A stretch of DNA of 64,000 nt from Candidatus Caldarchaeum subterraneum (GTDB lineage Archaea; Thermoproteota; Nitrososphaeria_A; Caldarchaeales; Caldarchaeaceae). The position numbers were made by a program, and so were the translations under genes. Each line of letters starts with the position of its first letter. The stretch's first letter is position 1. Below are positions 50,255-59,267 of the stretch, piece after piece. Below the pieces are notes generated by a model. It was given only the letters and a program-made list of their open reading frames with translations, made no database searches and was not told where the DNA came from. Location: positions 1-64,000 of the forward strand of contig CALHAG010000014.1 of NCBI GenBank assembly GCA_937934305.1, read 5' to 3'.

Positions 50255-51610
50255 ATGGTCTCTGAGCTTGGTTATGGTGGGTTTGTTGCGGAAGTGTTGA
50301 GTGGGCTTGGTGTGGGGTTGGGTGATGAGGTTGAGGTTGTGAGAAATGGGCTGCGGCTCCGCGGGTTTGTGATGGCGCGTTACGAGTATGGGGCACCTGA
50401 TGTCCTGGTTCTGAAGCTTCCTAACGGCTACAACATAGGTGTGCGCATCGATGCCTCTACACAGATACGTAAGCTCTCCTCAGCCGTCGCGCCATCTTTC
50501 AACCCGCCTCCACCCGCCCCACCCCGGGAAAACCTGCCCCGCGTCATGATTGCCAACACAGGCGGCACCATAGCCAGCAGAATAGACTACCGGACGGGAG
50601 GAGTAAAACCCGCTCTCACCGCATCAGACCTCGTCAGCATAGTTCCCGAAATCGCGGAGAAAGCAAACGTCTCAACCGAGATTCTGATGCAGGTTGTTAG
50701 CGAGAACATGACACCCACCCATTGGACAGAGATTGCGCGGAAAGTGGATGAGTTTTTCCGCAGAGGCTTCGACGGCGTAGTCATCACCCACGGCACAGAC
50801 ACCATGGGATACACGGCGGCGGCCCTGAGCTTCGCATTACAGAACCCACCTGCGCCGGTGGTTCTCGTAGGTGCACAGCGCTCCTCCGACAGGCCTTCCA
50901 GCGACGCGGCGTTGAACCTTTTGACGGCTGTTGAGGTTGCTGCGTGCGCGCCTTTCGCGGAGGTTGTTGTGGCTATGCATGGATGGCACGGGGATGATAA
51001 CGTCCTGATACATAGGGGGACACGTGTTGTCAAGCTCCACACAAGCAGCAGGGGCGCTTTCCAGTCAATCAACTCCAGCCCACTCGCCGTCAAAACACCT
51101 CAGGGCCTCAAACTCCTCACCACAAGCTTCCACAAACGAGGAGAAAATGGATACATGTTCCAGCCAGTGTTCGATGAGAGAGTCATGCTTGTGAAGTTTT
51201 TCCCAGGCATGAAGCCGGAGGCGCTGGAGCTTCTGGTTGAGAGAATGGGTTTGCGTGGTGTGATTCTCGAGGGGACGGGGTTGGGACACGTGGCCTCCAG
51301 CTTTGTGCCTGTTTTGAAAAGCTTGAGGGAGAAAGGCGTCTTCGTGGGGATGACGAGCCAGTGCAGGTTTGGCCGTGTAAACATGAATGTTTACGAGAAC
51401 GGAAGAGACTTGATGAGGGCTGGCGTTATTCCTTTGGACAACATGCTGCCCGAGACCGCGTTGGTTAAGCTCATGTGGGTTCTCGGAAAACTGGGCCAGA
51501 AAGCCGCATATGAAGAGGTGAAAAACCTCATGCTCACCGACATATGTGGAGAAATCGGGGGAAGAACAGGGCCCCAGCCACTTTTCACGGGTGAGGCGGA
51601 AATTGTATGA
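50255..51610 (+). CDS. gatD: Glutamyl-tRNA(Gln) amidotransferase subunit D
   Basis: About 451 residues. An N-terminal SH3-like domain (LGDEVEVVRNGLRLRGFVMARYE) leads into an L-asparaginase domain with the catalytic NTGGTIASRID and HGTDTMGYTAAAL motifs. GatD releases ammonia from glutamine and passes it to GatE, which amidates Glu-tRNA(Gln); archaea use this instead of a GlnRS. It overlaps gatE by 8 bases. Confidence 0.96.
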   Translation: MVSELGYGGFVAEVLSGLGVGLGDEVEVVRNGLRLRGFVMARYEYGAPDVLVLKLPNGYNIGVRIDASTQIRKLSSAVAPSFNPPPPAPPRENLPRVMIANTGGTIASRIDYRTGGVKPALTASDLVSIVPEIAEKANVSTEILMQVVSENMTPTHWTEIARKVDEFFRRGFDGVVITHGTDTMGYTAAALSFALQNPPAPVVLVGAQRSSDRPSSDAALNLLTAVEVAACAPFAEVVVAMHGWHGDDNVLIHRGTRVVKLHTSSRGAFQSINSSPLAVKTPQGLKLLTTSFHKRGENGYMFQPVFDERVMLVKFFPGMKPEALELLVERMGLRGVILEGTGLGHVASSFVPVLKSLREKGVFVGMTSQCRFGRVNMNVYENGRDLMRAGVIPLDNMLPETALVKLMWVLGKLGQKAAYEEVKNLMLTDICGEIGGRTGPQPLFTGEAEIV

Positions 51611-53492
51611 CAAGCTTGGGCTGAAGGTCGGCCTCGAGGTTCACAGACAGCTCGACACCAAACGGAAGCTCTTCTGCGACTGTCCAACAGAACCCGCCGA
51701 AGGCCAGGTCATCAAAATAACACGGTATCTCAGAGAAGCTCAGAGCGAACTGGGCGAAGTAGACCCCGCGGCCCTCTTCGAGTCAAAGAAAAGGAAGAAA
51801 ATCATCTACCACATCAACCCGGCGAACGTCTGCTTGGTCGAGATGGATGAGGAGCCTCCGCATGACCTTAACCCCGAAGCAGTTGAAACAGCTCTCCAAA
51901 TAGCCGCGCTTCTCAAAGCAACACCCGTCGACGAAATACACGTCATGCGCAAAATAGTGATAGACGGCTCCAACACCTCAGGGTTTCAGAGAACATGCAT
52001 CGTCGCGCTCGGCGGCGAGCTGGTTGTCGACGGCAAAAAAATCCCAATACAAACCGTTACGCTTGAAGAGGATGCGGCGAAAATAGTTTCCACGAGCAGA
52101 GGCGTTGTCGAGTATGATTTGTCTCGGCTGGGCATTCCCTTGATAGAGGTTGCGACAGCTCCTGTGATATCATCCCCTCAAGAGGCTGCGAGGGTTGCGC
52201 AGGCGATTGGCAATGTTCTGCGCGCCACACGGAAGGTGAAGCGCGGGATTGGAACGGTTAGGCAGGACCTCAACGTCTCCATATCCGGTGGAGCGGTCAC
52301 GGAGATAAAGGGTGTTCAGGAGCTTGAGCTGATACCTCTTGTCGTGGAGCTCGAGGTAAAGAGGCAGCTACATCTTCTCCAGGTCGCCGAGGAGCTGCGG
52401 AAACGTCTCGGAGGCCAGGCCCTTCCACCTCCCCAATATGTTGAAGTGACAAATGTTTTCCAGAACACGAAATCCTCGATGGTGAGGAAGAAGCTGGAGA
52501 CAGGCGGTAAGGCATATGCTGTGAAACTTGTAAGGTTCGCGGGCCTGTTATCCAAGGAGTCTGTGAAAGGCATTAGGCTGGGAGCCGAGCTAGCTGGGCA
52601 TGCGAAGGCGTGGGCCGAGGTTGAAGGCATATTGCATACAGACGAGCTGCCCGCTTACGGCATCACAGCTGAGGAAGTTAGTATGCTGAGAGAAGCTGTC
52701 GGCGCTGACGAGCAAGACGCCGTAGTCGTGGTTGTCGACGAAGAGACCAAAGCGTTGGAGGCTTTGAGAGCGGTTTATGAGAGGGCTGCGCAGGCGGTTG
52801 AGGGTGTTCCAGGTGAGACACGAGCCGCGAGGCCTGATGGGTTGACGGTTTACATGAGGCCGCGGCCAGGCTCCGCACGTATGTATCCCGAAACCGACAT
52901 ACCGCCTCTACCCATAACCCACGAATATATGGAAAAAATCCTCAGCAACCTCCCCGAGACACTGGACCAAACAGCCGAGAGACTAGCCAAAACATACAGC
53001 CTAAGCAGCCAGCTCGTCCAAGCCCTGATAGACGAGGAAAAAGAGGAATTATTCGAGCAAATCGTCCGAGCAACAAGCCTTCCAGCCACCGTCGTTGCAG
53101 CGGCACTCACCGAGACCATGAGAAACCTTCGCCGCGAAGGCTACCCGGTGCAAAACCTGTCAGACCAATTGCTCGCCGAAATATTCCACTCTCTTGCATC
53201 AGGGCTTTTCTCGAAAGAAGCTCTGCCTGACATACTTGGCTGGATGTCTAAAAACCCCGGGGCATCTATCGAGGATGCGGTGAAAAGCCTCGGGCTCTCA
53301 CATGTTTCGTCGAAGGAGCTTGAGAAGGAGGTTGAGGAGCTTGTCCAAAGACATGCGGCAGAGGCCGGAGACCCGAGGCTGGTGAACAGGCTGATGGGTG
53401 ACTTGATGAAGAAATACCGCGGCAAGGTGGATGGCAAGCTTCTCCACAACATTTTGGTTGAGAAGATAGAGGCTGTTAAGCAGCGGAGCTAG
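51603..53492 (+). CDS. gatE: Glutamyl-tRNA(Gln) amidotransferase subunit E
   Basis: About 629 residues of the GatB/GatE family: LGLKVGLEVHRQLDTKRKLFCDCP at the N-terminus, the zinc and kinase-like core, an AspRS-type insertion (about 280-410), and C-terminal helical and YqeY-like tail domains. It activates Glu-tRNA(Gln) with ATP and amidates it. TTG 51603 is chosen since GGTGAGG lies about 6 nt upstream and the protein then begins MYDKLGLKVG; GTG at 51591 is the alternative. Confidence 0.96.
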   Translation: MYDKLGLKVGLEVHRQLDTKRKLFCDCPTEPAEGQVIKITRYLREAQSELGEVDPAALFESKKRKKIIYHINPANVCLVEMDEEPPHDLNPEAVETALQIAALLKATPVDEIHVMRKIVIDGSNTSGFQRTCIVALGGELVVDGKKIPIQTVTLEEDAAKIVSTSRGVVEYDLSRLGIPLIEVATAPVISSPQEAARVAQAIGNVLRATRKVKRGIGTVRQDLNVSISGGAVTEIKGVQELELIPLVVELEVKRQLHLLQVAEELRKRLGGQALPPPQYVEVTNVFQNTKSSMVRKKLETGGKAYAVKLVRFAGLLSKESVKGIRLGAELAGHAKAWAEVEGILHTDELPAYGITAEEVSMLREAVGADEQDAVVVVVDEETKALEALRAVYERAAQAVEGVPGETRAARPDGLTVYMRPRPGSARMYPETDIPPLPITHEYMEKILSNLPETLDQTAERLAKTYSLSSQLVQALIDEEKEELFEQIVRATSLPATVVAAALTETMRNLRREGYPVQNLSDQLLAEIFHSLASGLFSKEALPDILGWMSKNPGASIEDAVKSLGLSHVSSKELEKEVEELVQRHAAEAGDPRLVNRLMGDLMKKYRGKVDGKLLHNILVEKIEAVKQRS

Positions 53493-54769
53493 GGCTCGTC
53501 TTTCTGCGGATTGTATCGACTGAAGATGGCGGTAAGGCTCTCCCTACTCAGCCCCCGGCGGAGAAGCTCCGCCTCAATCTCGTTCACAAACTCTCGGCCA
53601 ATTCCACGGGGAAGAGAGACAAGGTCATCCACCAAGTCGAGAACAATCGGTAACCCCGTCGCGGGATTGGCCGTGGCGTATATGTAGGCCAACACATCCT
53701 CAGCCATCTCTCTCGAAGTCTTCTCAGAAAACTCGACACAGATTGGTGGAATGTCGTCGACGGTTTTTATGAAGAGCCGGCGTGTGCTTCTCACAGCTTT
53801 GACGATTGGCTGTTCTGCGTACTGTGTCCAGCTTGGGCTTCTGCCTCCCGGCCAGTCGGTCAAGTCAGCTACAAGCTGCACCTTGACCCTTTTCTCCGCT
53901 TTTTCCAACACTGCTTTAGGGCCTTTCTTTGCGATGGATTTGTCGAGCGCCACGCTTCTAAACCATGTGAAGACATCATACCTTACATCGGGCCCGAAAA
54001 TCTCCTCATAGTCGAAGACCTCGCCCCGTTTCATGAGATGCGAGAGAATGGACCTGTCGCTCAGCTCAAGCCCCATCTCAAATCCATGATTATAGCATAG
54101 GTAGCCGTCTATCGCAGCGGTGGGCACCCTCTTTATCACGCCCACGGCTTTTCCGCTTTCGAGAAGAGCCAATGTCAAGCTGTTTATCTCGTTGATGAGG
54201 TCGAAGACGGTGTCATACCTTTTTCCCGTCAGCGGGTCGCGCCAGTTGAGAGGGTCTTTCTTCACCATGCTGCTGCCTGCTCTGTAGCCGAAGAAGCTGC
54301 CGTCCACGATTAACAGGTCTGGTTTCCTGCTGTCGAGCAAAGTTTTCGCGACAAGTCTTTCGTAGTATGTGGTGAGGAGGTCGAGGAGCTTGAGGAAAGT
54401 TTCACGCCGTGTGCTTATTCTCCCGGGGAGCTTGTCACCGAAGTATCCCTCACCATCTTCGACGGCGTCAATCCCCCGAAACATTTTGTAGGCAACAGCA
54501 TACAACCCATATCTCACGCCTATTCTGTCATCGAGCGCGGGAACATCGGAGCCATCCACCACACAGACCAGCATGTCGCGCCAACGGCTCGAGTCCTTTA
54601 CCCTCCTGATTCCTTTTGAAAGCTCTTTCCTAACACGCTCCACCTCTTCGGAGAACCTTCTAATCTCTGGGACAAGGTTGTTGACCTCCTCCTCGACGGC
54701 TGTGAAGAACCTTTCCTGAAGCGGCTTAGGTATCTTGAGAAAGTCGGGTAACTCTTCAGCGTCTGCCAA
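53489..54769 (-). CDS. nurA: NurA 5'-3' nuclease
   Basis: About 426 residues. The NurA domain shows VCVVDGSDVPALDD, PDLLIVDGSFFGYRAG and the C-terminal IVLDLVDDLVSLPRG, with the acidic metal ligands expected. It acts with the HerA hexamer to resect DNA ends for recombination. TTG at 54769 is chosen because GAGGAG lies 7 nt upstream; TTG at 54796 is also in frame. It overlaps herA by 14 bases. Mre11 and Rad50, the usual neighbours, are absent. Confidence 0.9.
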   Translation of the reverse strand: MADAEELPDFLKIPKPLQERFFTAVEEEVNNLVPEIRRFSEEVERVRKELSKGIRRVKDSSRWRDMLVCVVDGSDVPALDDRIGVRYGLYAVAYKMFRGIDAVEDGEGYFGDKLPGRISTRRETFLKLLDLLTTYYERLVAKTLLDSRKPDLLIVDGSFFGYRAGSSMVKKDPLNWRDPLTGKRYDTVFDLINEINSLTLALLESGKAVGVIKRVPTAAIDGYLCYNHGFEMGLELSDRSILSHLMKRGEVFDYEEIFGPDVRYDVFTWFRSVALDKSIAKKGPKAVLEKAEKRVKVQLVADLTDWPGGRSPSWTQYAEQPIVKAVRSTRRLFIKTVDDIPPICVEFSEKTSREMAEDVLAYIYATANPATGLPIVLDLVDDLVSLPRGIGREFVNEIEAELLRRGLSRESLTAIFSRYNPQKDEP

Positions 54770-56246
54770 CGGTTTTCTCCTCTTCAGGTATCTCAAACGT
54801 CAGCAGCAGCGGCACAGGCGACGGATTCATCTTCCCAATCATGTAGAAATGGCCTTCGGGTAGCCTCAGCAGACTTGATGAGTCCACCAGAGTTGTGGCG
54901 AAGAATTTATCCGCCTCAGGCACATCCAGTGGATGAATTTTTCCTATGAAGAGTGTGTTGAGGTTTCTTCTGACCGCGGCGTTTATGCCAATCTCGCCCG
55001 CTATTCCCTGTGAAATCAATGTGATGGATAGGCCGTAGGACCTGCCGAGAGCCGCTATGCTCATGATAGCGCGTGTAGCATCCTCCTCTATGCCTTTCGG
55101 GTTCCATGGACAGTATTGCGGAGCCTCGTCCACCACCAAGGCGATGTTCAGCCTATTCTTCTCCTCCATCAACCGCTTCAGATAACCTACGATAGATAGG
55201 AAGATGCTTAGCTTCTGCTCCTTCGAGCCGTAGCTCAAATCGATTGTGACAAGATGTTTTTCACGAAGCTTTGCGACAATCTCCTCAGCGGTGAGTGTGC
55301 CCAGCAGCGGCTTTATATCTTCCTCGTCGAGCATGTTCATGTAGCGTTGGGCTTTCCGCATGTATATATTGGCCCAGTAACTGGGTTGACCAGGAGATTT
55401 ACCTGGATTGTCCTCTGTAATTATCCTGTATAGCTCATTTGTTATGATTTCGAGGGCCTCGTCGGCTGTTTTCCCTCTCCATTTACCTTCTGCGATGACC
55501 TCTTCCAGATACTCGGCTAGCTTTTGCCCGGTATTGCCTCCGCCGAAGTGGTTGACCCGCTCCAGTAGAAACGAAAGTGTGGATTCTTCGTCGAGCAGTA
55601 TGTCGCCCATGTTGATGACGTCGCTGTAGTATGGCGCGTAGTCGCTGCCTTTCCAGTCAAAGATTAGGACGTCGAACCCTGATTGTCTAAGCAGCGGGAT
55701 AAGCTGGTATCGGGTGAGATAGGATTTGCCTGAGCCGGTTACACCGAATACGCCGATGTGGTGGGTGATGTATTCCTTGAGCACGGGGATTTTCCACGCG
55801 GGTGTGCCCGTGGCATAGTAGCCGAGGGTCAGCCCAGTTCCACCCATGAGCTCCATGGGGTTGAAGCTCTCGTCAAACCTGTACACCTTTGACGCTGGCG
55901 CTATTATCAGCCTGTTTGGCTTGATTGTTCCGTCTGTCACATCCCCGATGACCACGAGATGGTAGCCGAAGAATTCTTTCGCGGTGCTGGGGCCTTTACC
56001 CGTCTTCGCATAGGCTACACCGGGGTTATATACGTTTGTTTTGAGGGAGTCGTTGCTGCCCAACCCGCTGCGGCAGACCGCGAGAATCTTGTTACCGTTC
56101 CGGTTCTCGATGAGCACAAGCGTCTCGGTCGTGACCCTTGTCTCCATACCATCCTGGAGAATACACATAGCCCCATTCTCTCCACTAGGGCTAGCCACCA
56201 ACCCAATCTGCTCCAGCTTCACACTGTTCCAGTCCACTCCAGCCAA
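54756..56246 (-). CDS. herA: HerA DNA translocase/helicase
   Basis: A 496-residue HerA/FtsK-like ATPase: an N-terminal HAS beta-barrel, Walker A GVTGSGKSYLT near residue 198, Walker B ALVVDEAPQY, and the sensor/arginine-finger region GRSYGLSITLISQ. It forms a hexamer that drives NurA resection. Start TTG at 56246 or, as a leaderless start 27 nt from a CTTATAGG element, GTG at 56237. It follows purP by 26 bases. Confidence 0.93.
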   Translation of the reverse strand: MAGVDWNSVKLEQIGLVASPSGENGAMCILQDGMETRVTTETLVLIENRNGNKILAVCRSGLGSNDSLKTNVYNPGVAYAKTGKGPSTAKEFFGYHLVVIGDVTDGTIKPNRLIIAPASKVYRFDESFNPMELMGGTGLTLGYYATGTPAWKIPVLKEYITHHIGVFGVTGSGKSYLTRYQLIPLLRQSGFDVLIFDWKGSDYAPYYSDVINMGDILLDEESTLSFLLERVNHFGGGNTGQKLAEYLEEVIAEGKWRGKTADEALEIITNELYRIITEDNPGKSPGQPSYWANIYMRKAQRYMNMLDEEDIKPLLGTLTAEEIVAKLREKHLVTIDLSYGSKEQKLSIFLSIVGYLKRLMEEKNRLNIALVVDEAPQYCPWNPKGIEEDATRAIMSIAALGRSYGLSITLISQGIAGEIGINAAVRRNLNTLFIGKIHPLDVPEADKFFATTLVDSSSLLRLPEGHFYMIGKMNPSPVPLLLTFEIPEEEKTVGRR

Positions 56247-56272
56247 TCCTCTGCATACACAGCCTATAAGGT

Positions 56273-57274
56273 TTAGCTTGTGATTTTTTCGAGACAGTTT
56301 TTCTCAGCGGCCACCTTTAGCTCATGAGCTATTCTCTCACCCATGTCCATGGGCTTGTCGAAGTAGAGGACTGAGTATGGCGAGCCTGTGCCCATGTAGA
56401 CGTTTGTGCCTGCCACGATTCTGCCGGAGAACTCGAAACACTTTATCTCGAATTTGTCTGTGATTATTGTTTCGAGGCAGAAGGGGCCTATCATGGGTGT
56501 GCCGAGAGTATCTTCGACGGCTGATGCAAATTGTTCGCCGAAGCGCATGTATCGTGGGAGGAGTGATTCTCTGATGACCAAGGGCCTGTTCCCCACGACG
56601 ACGAAGCTGGGCTCAGCCAAGCCGAAGACACGTCCGTCAACATTTGTCTCGTATCGTGTATCTGCTCCGAAGACTTCAACTCTTCTGAACATTTGTGACG
56701 CGAAGTAGTGCATGTAGACGCCGACGCCTATGATGTATCGCTGGATGATGTAGGGTTGGTTGAGGTTTCTTGTTTTTGCCTCGAGCTCTTGTTTGGTGAA
56801 GGCGAGGAAATAGCCTGCTCCGCCTTTTGCTCCCGCCAGCTTGATTATCACCGGCGGCTCCGCTTCCTCGGGTGACGAATATTCCTCCGGCGTAGGTATA
56901 CCTGCTTCACGGAGCAGCATCATTTTTCTTCTCTGGTCGGCCTCCACCTCGATGAGCTGTCGTGTGCCGAAAAACGGCACCTTGAAGGATTGGGCTTTCT
57001 TGGGGCCGCAGTATTCGACGAAGCTGCCATGCGGTATGAAGACGGTGTTGCGTTCAGCAAGTTTTGGTGCGAGTTTGTCCAAGGTGTCGACGGCGGCTGT
57101 GTAGATTTCGTCTATGAAGCCGAATTTTTCGTAGAATGGTTTGTTGTCTGTTAGGCAGATGGCTGCTGTCCTGAAGCCTGTTTTCTTGGCCGCGCGGAGG
57201 AGCTGGAGAGCGGTGTGGCTCGCCACCGTCGCTACCATGAGCTTCTCCACATCATAGTCTCTCACCTGCTTCAT
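56273..57274 (-). CDS. purP: PurP-family formate-AICAR ligase (downstream copy)
   Basis: A 333-residue ATP-grasp protein. MVATVASHTALQLLRAAKKTGF, PHGSFVEYCG, PVIIKLAGAKGGAGYFLA, MIGPFCLETII and RIVAGTNVYMGTG are PurP motifs. PurP makes FAICAR from AICAR, formate and ATP in archaeal purine synthesis. ATG overlaps the upstream paralogue's stop by 4 bases. It is somewhat further from the characterised enzyme than the other copy. Confidence 0.88.
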   Translation of the reverse strand: MKQVRDYDVEKLMVATVASHTALQLLRAAKKTGFRTAAICLTDNKPFYEKFGFIDEIYTAAVDTLDKLAPKLAERNTVFIPHGSFVEYCGPKKAQSFKVPFFGTRQLIEVEADQRRKMMLLREAGIPTPEEYSSPEEAEPPVIIKLAGAKGGAGYFLAFTKQELEAKTRNLNQPYIIQRYIIGVGVYMHYFASQMFRRVEVFGADTRYETNVDGRVFGLAEPSFVVVGNRPLVIRESLLPRYMRFGEQFASAVEDTLGTPMIGPFCLETIITDKFEIKCFEFSGRIVAGTNVYMGTGSPYSVLYFDKPMDMGERIAHELKVAAEKNCLEKITS

Positions 57275-58314
57275 GTTGTAACCCTTGACAACATGTTTTG
57301 CTCTACCGCTTCCCTAATCTCCATCGCAATCCTACGCCCCATGGTAACAGGTCTTCCGTGGTAGAGCTTGCTATACTGGCCGCCGAACCCGATGTAGACG
57401 TTGGTGCCTCCGCCAATCCGTGGAGCCACGTCATAGACCACGAGGTCAAGCTCAGGAGTGACTAGAAACTGTAGCGTAAAGGGCCCTATCACACCCGGCG
57501 GAACCAGTCGTCTACATGCTTCCACGAATTTTTCGCCGATTGCGAAGACTTTTTCGAGGAGGCTTTCGCGGATGGTCGCGGGCTCGTGGCCCACTTCGAT
57601 GTAGCGGATGAGGGGGTTGAGCTCCAGCTGTTCCGCTGCTGCCAGTCTGATGACGCCGTCGAGGTTGCTCTGTATCCGCCTGTCTATGCTGTGAAGCTCA
57701 AGCCTGCCTCTGACCACGCTGTGGAAAAAGTTTGCGTTGAAATGTGCACCGAGGACAAGCTCCTCCACAGAGACCCGCTCCAGAGACTTTTCGTCGATAA
57801 GCCCCTTCGCAACCATGTCTCCCAGCTTCTTCTCCAAATTCTTCCTATCACTCGCTATGAAGAAGGCGCGTTCAAACGGTCTCCCAAGCTCGGGCAGCTT
57901 AACCATCACCGGGCCATCAACCTTCTCTAGCCGATATGTCCGCGGCCTCCTTATCCCAGCTGCATCGAGCAGCCTGTAGTAGCTGGCTTCGCCGACACGC
58001 TCCTCCCATCTCAGCAGAAACCGGTTGCCGAAAACAGGTATCTTGAATTTTTTCTCTATTTTGTCGTAGCCGACGTAGACGGCGAAGCTCCTGTTAGGCA
58101 CAAACACGCTGTCAACAAGCTTCTCCAAAACATGGTCGTCGATGATTTCGCTGAACTCGTCGACCAGCACAAGCTCATCCACCACAGGAAACATTTGATA
58201 GGCTTTTTCACGGCCTCTTTTCGCGACTGCGACAGTCCTAAACCCCTCCTCACGAGCGCCATCCAACACATCAAGCGCGCTGTGACTCGCCAACACGGAG
58301 ATAGCTGAAACCGT
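57271..58314 (-). CDS. purP: PurP-family formate-AICAR ligase (upstream copy) with probable ACG start
   Basis: About 347 residues. FKIPVFGNRFLLRWEE, ELVLGAHFNANFFHS, SNLDGVIRLAAAEQLELNP, VPPGVIGPFTLQFL and GGGTNVYIGFGGQYS match characterised PurP closely. The first GTG (58296) would cut the first beta strand; reading on upstream in frame gives MVSAISVLASHSALDVL from an ACG at 58314, placed 6 nt after GGGGTGA, which includes the stop of the preceding gene. No ATG, GTG or TTG lies in that interval. The start is inferred from homology and spacing. Confidence 0.88.
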   Translation of the reverse strand, partial: TVSAISVLASHSALDVLDGAREEGFRTVAVAKRGREKAYQMFPVVDELVLVDEFSEIIDDHVLEKLVDSVFVPNRSFAVYVGYDKIEKKFKIPVFGNRFLLRWEERVGEASYYRLLDAAGIRRPRTYRLEKVDGPVMVKLPELGRPFERAFFIASDRKNLEKKLGDMVAKGLIDEKSLERVSVEELVLGAHFNANFFHSVVRGRLELHSIDRRIQSNLDGVIRLAAAEQLELNPLIRYIEVGHEPATIRESLLEKVFAIGEKFVEACRRLVPPGVIGPFTLQFLVTPELDLVVYDVAPRIGGGTNVYIGFGGQYSKLYHGRPVTMGRRIAMEIREAVEQNMLSRVTT

Positions 58315-58320
58315 CGCTGC

Positions 58321-58971
58321 TCACCCCTCAGCCACTGATTCGAGCTGATGCTTTATCTCGGCTAAGAACCTGGCGGCGGGAGCTCCGTCGGCGGCGCGAT
58401 GGTCAAAGACAAGTGTGAGGTATCCACGGTATCCATTTCCCGTGTTTTTTATTGCGCCGACTCCGAGAATCGCGATGTCTGGTGGGTTGATTATCGGCGT
58501 GAAATAGGTTACGCCTAGGTGTCCGAGGTTGGAGACTGTGAAGCCATGGCCCGCGAGCTCGTTCAACGTTATCGTTCCCTTGACAGCCTTGTCGACGAGG
58601 GCCCTTAGCTCAGCCTCGACTTCGCCGACGGTCTTCTTATCAACGTTTCTGACTGTGGGTGCGTAGAGGCCCCGCGGCGTATCAACAGCCACAGCTATGT
58701 TAACCTCGTCAAGCATCCTTATCTCATCGCCCTCTATGTTGGCGTTAAACTCGCCGTGAACAGTGAGCGCCGAGGCAGCACACTTAACCACGTAAGCGGT
58801 TATGCTTGGACTCTTTTCACCAAATTTTTCCCGAGCCCCGTGATAGGCCATCATCAGCGGCCCAGCATCATACTCCGTCATCAACGCGACGGGTAGGCTG
58901 TTCCGAAAACTGTAGCCAAGCCTTTCCGCAACCGCTTTCCGCAACCCAGAAAGCTTAACAACCCTAACCAC
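58321..58971 (-). CDS. Stand-alone 2-oxoacid dehydrogenase E2 acyltransferase domain
   Basis: About 216 residues forming only the catalytic domain of a dihydrolipoyl acyltransferase: LRKAVAERLGYSFRNSLPVALMTEYD, GFTVSNLGHLGVTYFTPIINPPDIAILGVG and the active-site motif FDHRAADGAPAARFL with the catalytic His and Asp. There is no lipoyl or E1/E3-binding domain and no E1 or E3 gene nearby. GTG 58971 sits 24-25 nt from a TTTTATTG element. Linked to purP genes. It may be a free acyltransferase. Confidence 0.85.
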   Translation of the reverse strand: MVRVVKLSGLRKAVAERLGYSFRNSLPVALMTEYDAGPLMMAYHGAREKFGEKSPSITAYVVKCAASALTVHGEFNANIEGDEIRMLDEVNIAVAVDTPRGLYAPTVRNVDKKTVGEVEAELRALVDKAVKGTITLNELAGHGFTVSNLGHLGVTYFTPIINPPDIAILGVGAIKNTGNGYRGYLTLVFDHRAADGAPAARFLAEIKHQLESVAEG

Positions 58972-58991
58972 AGCCCCAGTCACGAACAGGC

Positions 58992-58999
58992 CAATAAAA
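58992..58999 (-). promoter_or_regulatory. TATA box of the E2-purP-purP run
   Basis: TTTTATTG on the minus strand, centred 24-25 nt before the GTG at 58971. Confidence 0.5.
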
Positions 59000-59127
59000 G
59001 AGTTTGCATATCGGCGACACATCATCACGCGGCAAACCAGAGATAGTTAGCGAAGACCCGACACGGATGCTGTTGAGAAAATCTACCTTCCCACGGCTTT
59101 TGCCAAAAGTCAGTAGTTGGAAAAATG

Positions 59128-59134
59128 TTATAAT
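59128..59134 (+). promoter_or_regulatory. TATA box of the 35-residue gene
   Basis: TTATAAT, centred 29 nt before the ATG at 59160. Confidence 0.4.
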
Positions 59135-59159
59135 CCAGCGTTTATGCGGGATAGATGCA

Positions 59160-59267
59160 ATGTGCCACTGCATGAGCGAGGAAGAGTATGAGGCTATGCT
59201 GAAGAGGATAAGGGAGGCTTCGAAGAAAACTGTTCAGGAGCCGGCGGTCATCACGGTTAAGGCATAG
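59160..59267 (+). CDS. Small protein (35 aa) with CxC motif
   Basis: ATG at 59160 encodes 35 residues beginning MCHCMSEEEYEAMLKRI and ending AVITVKA, with an amphipathic helix in the middle. Leaderless spacing from a TATA box supports it. The Cys-His-Cys start could bind metal. No family recognised. It overlaps the convergent rnhA by 11 bases. Confidence 0.5.
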   Translation: MCHCMSEEEYEAMLKRIREASKKTVQEPAVITVKA

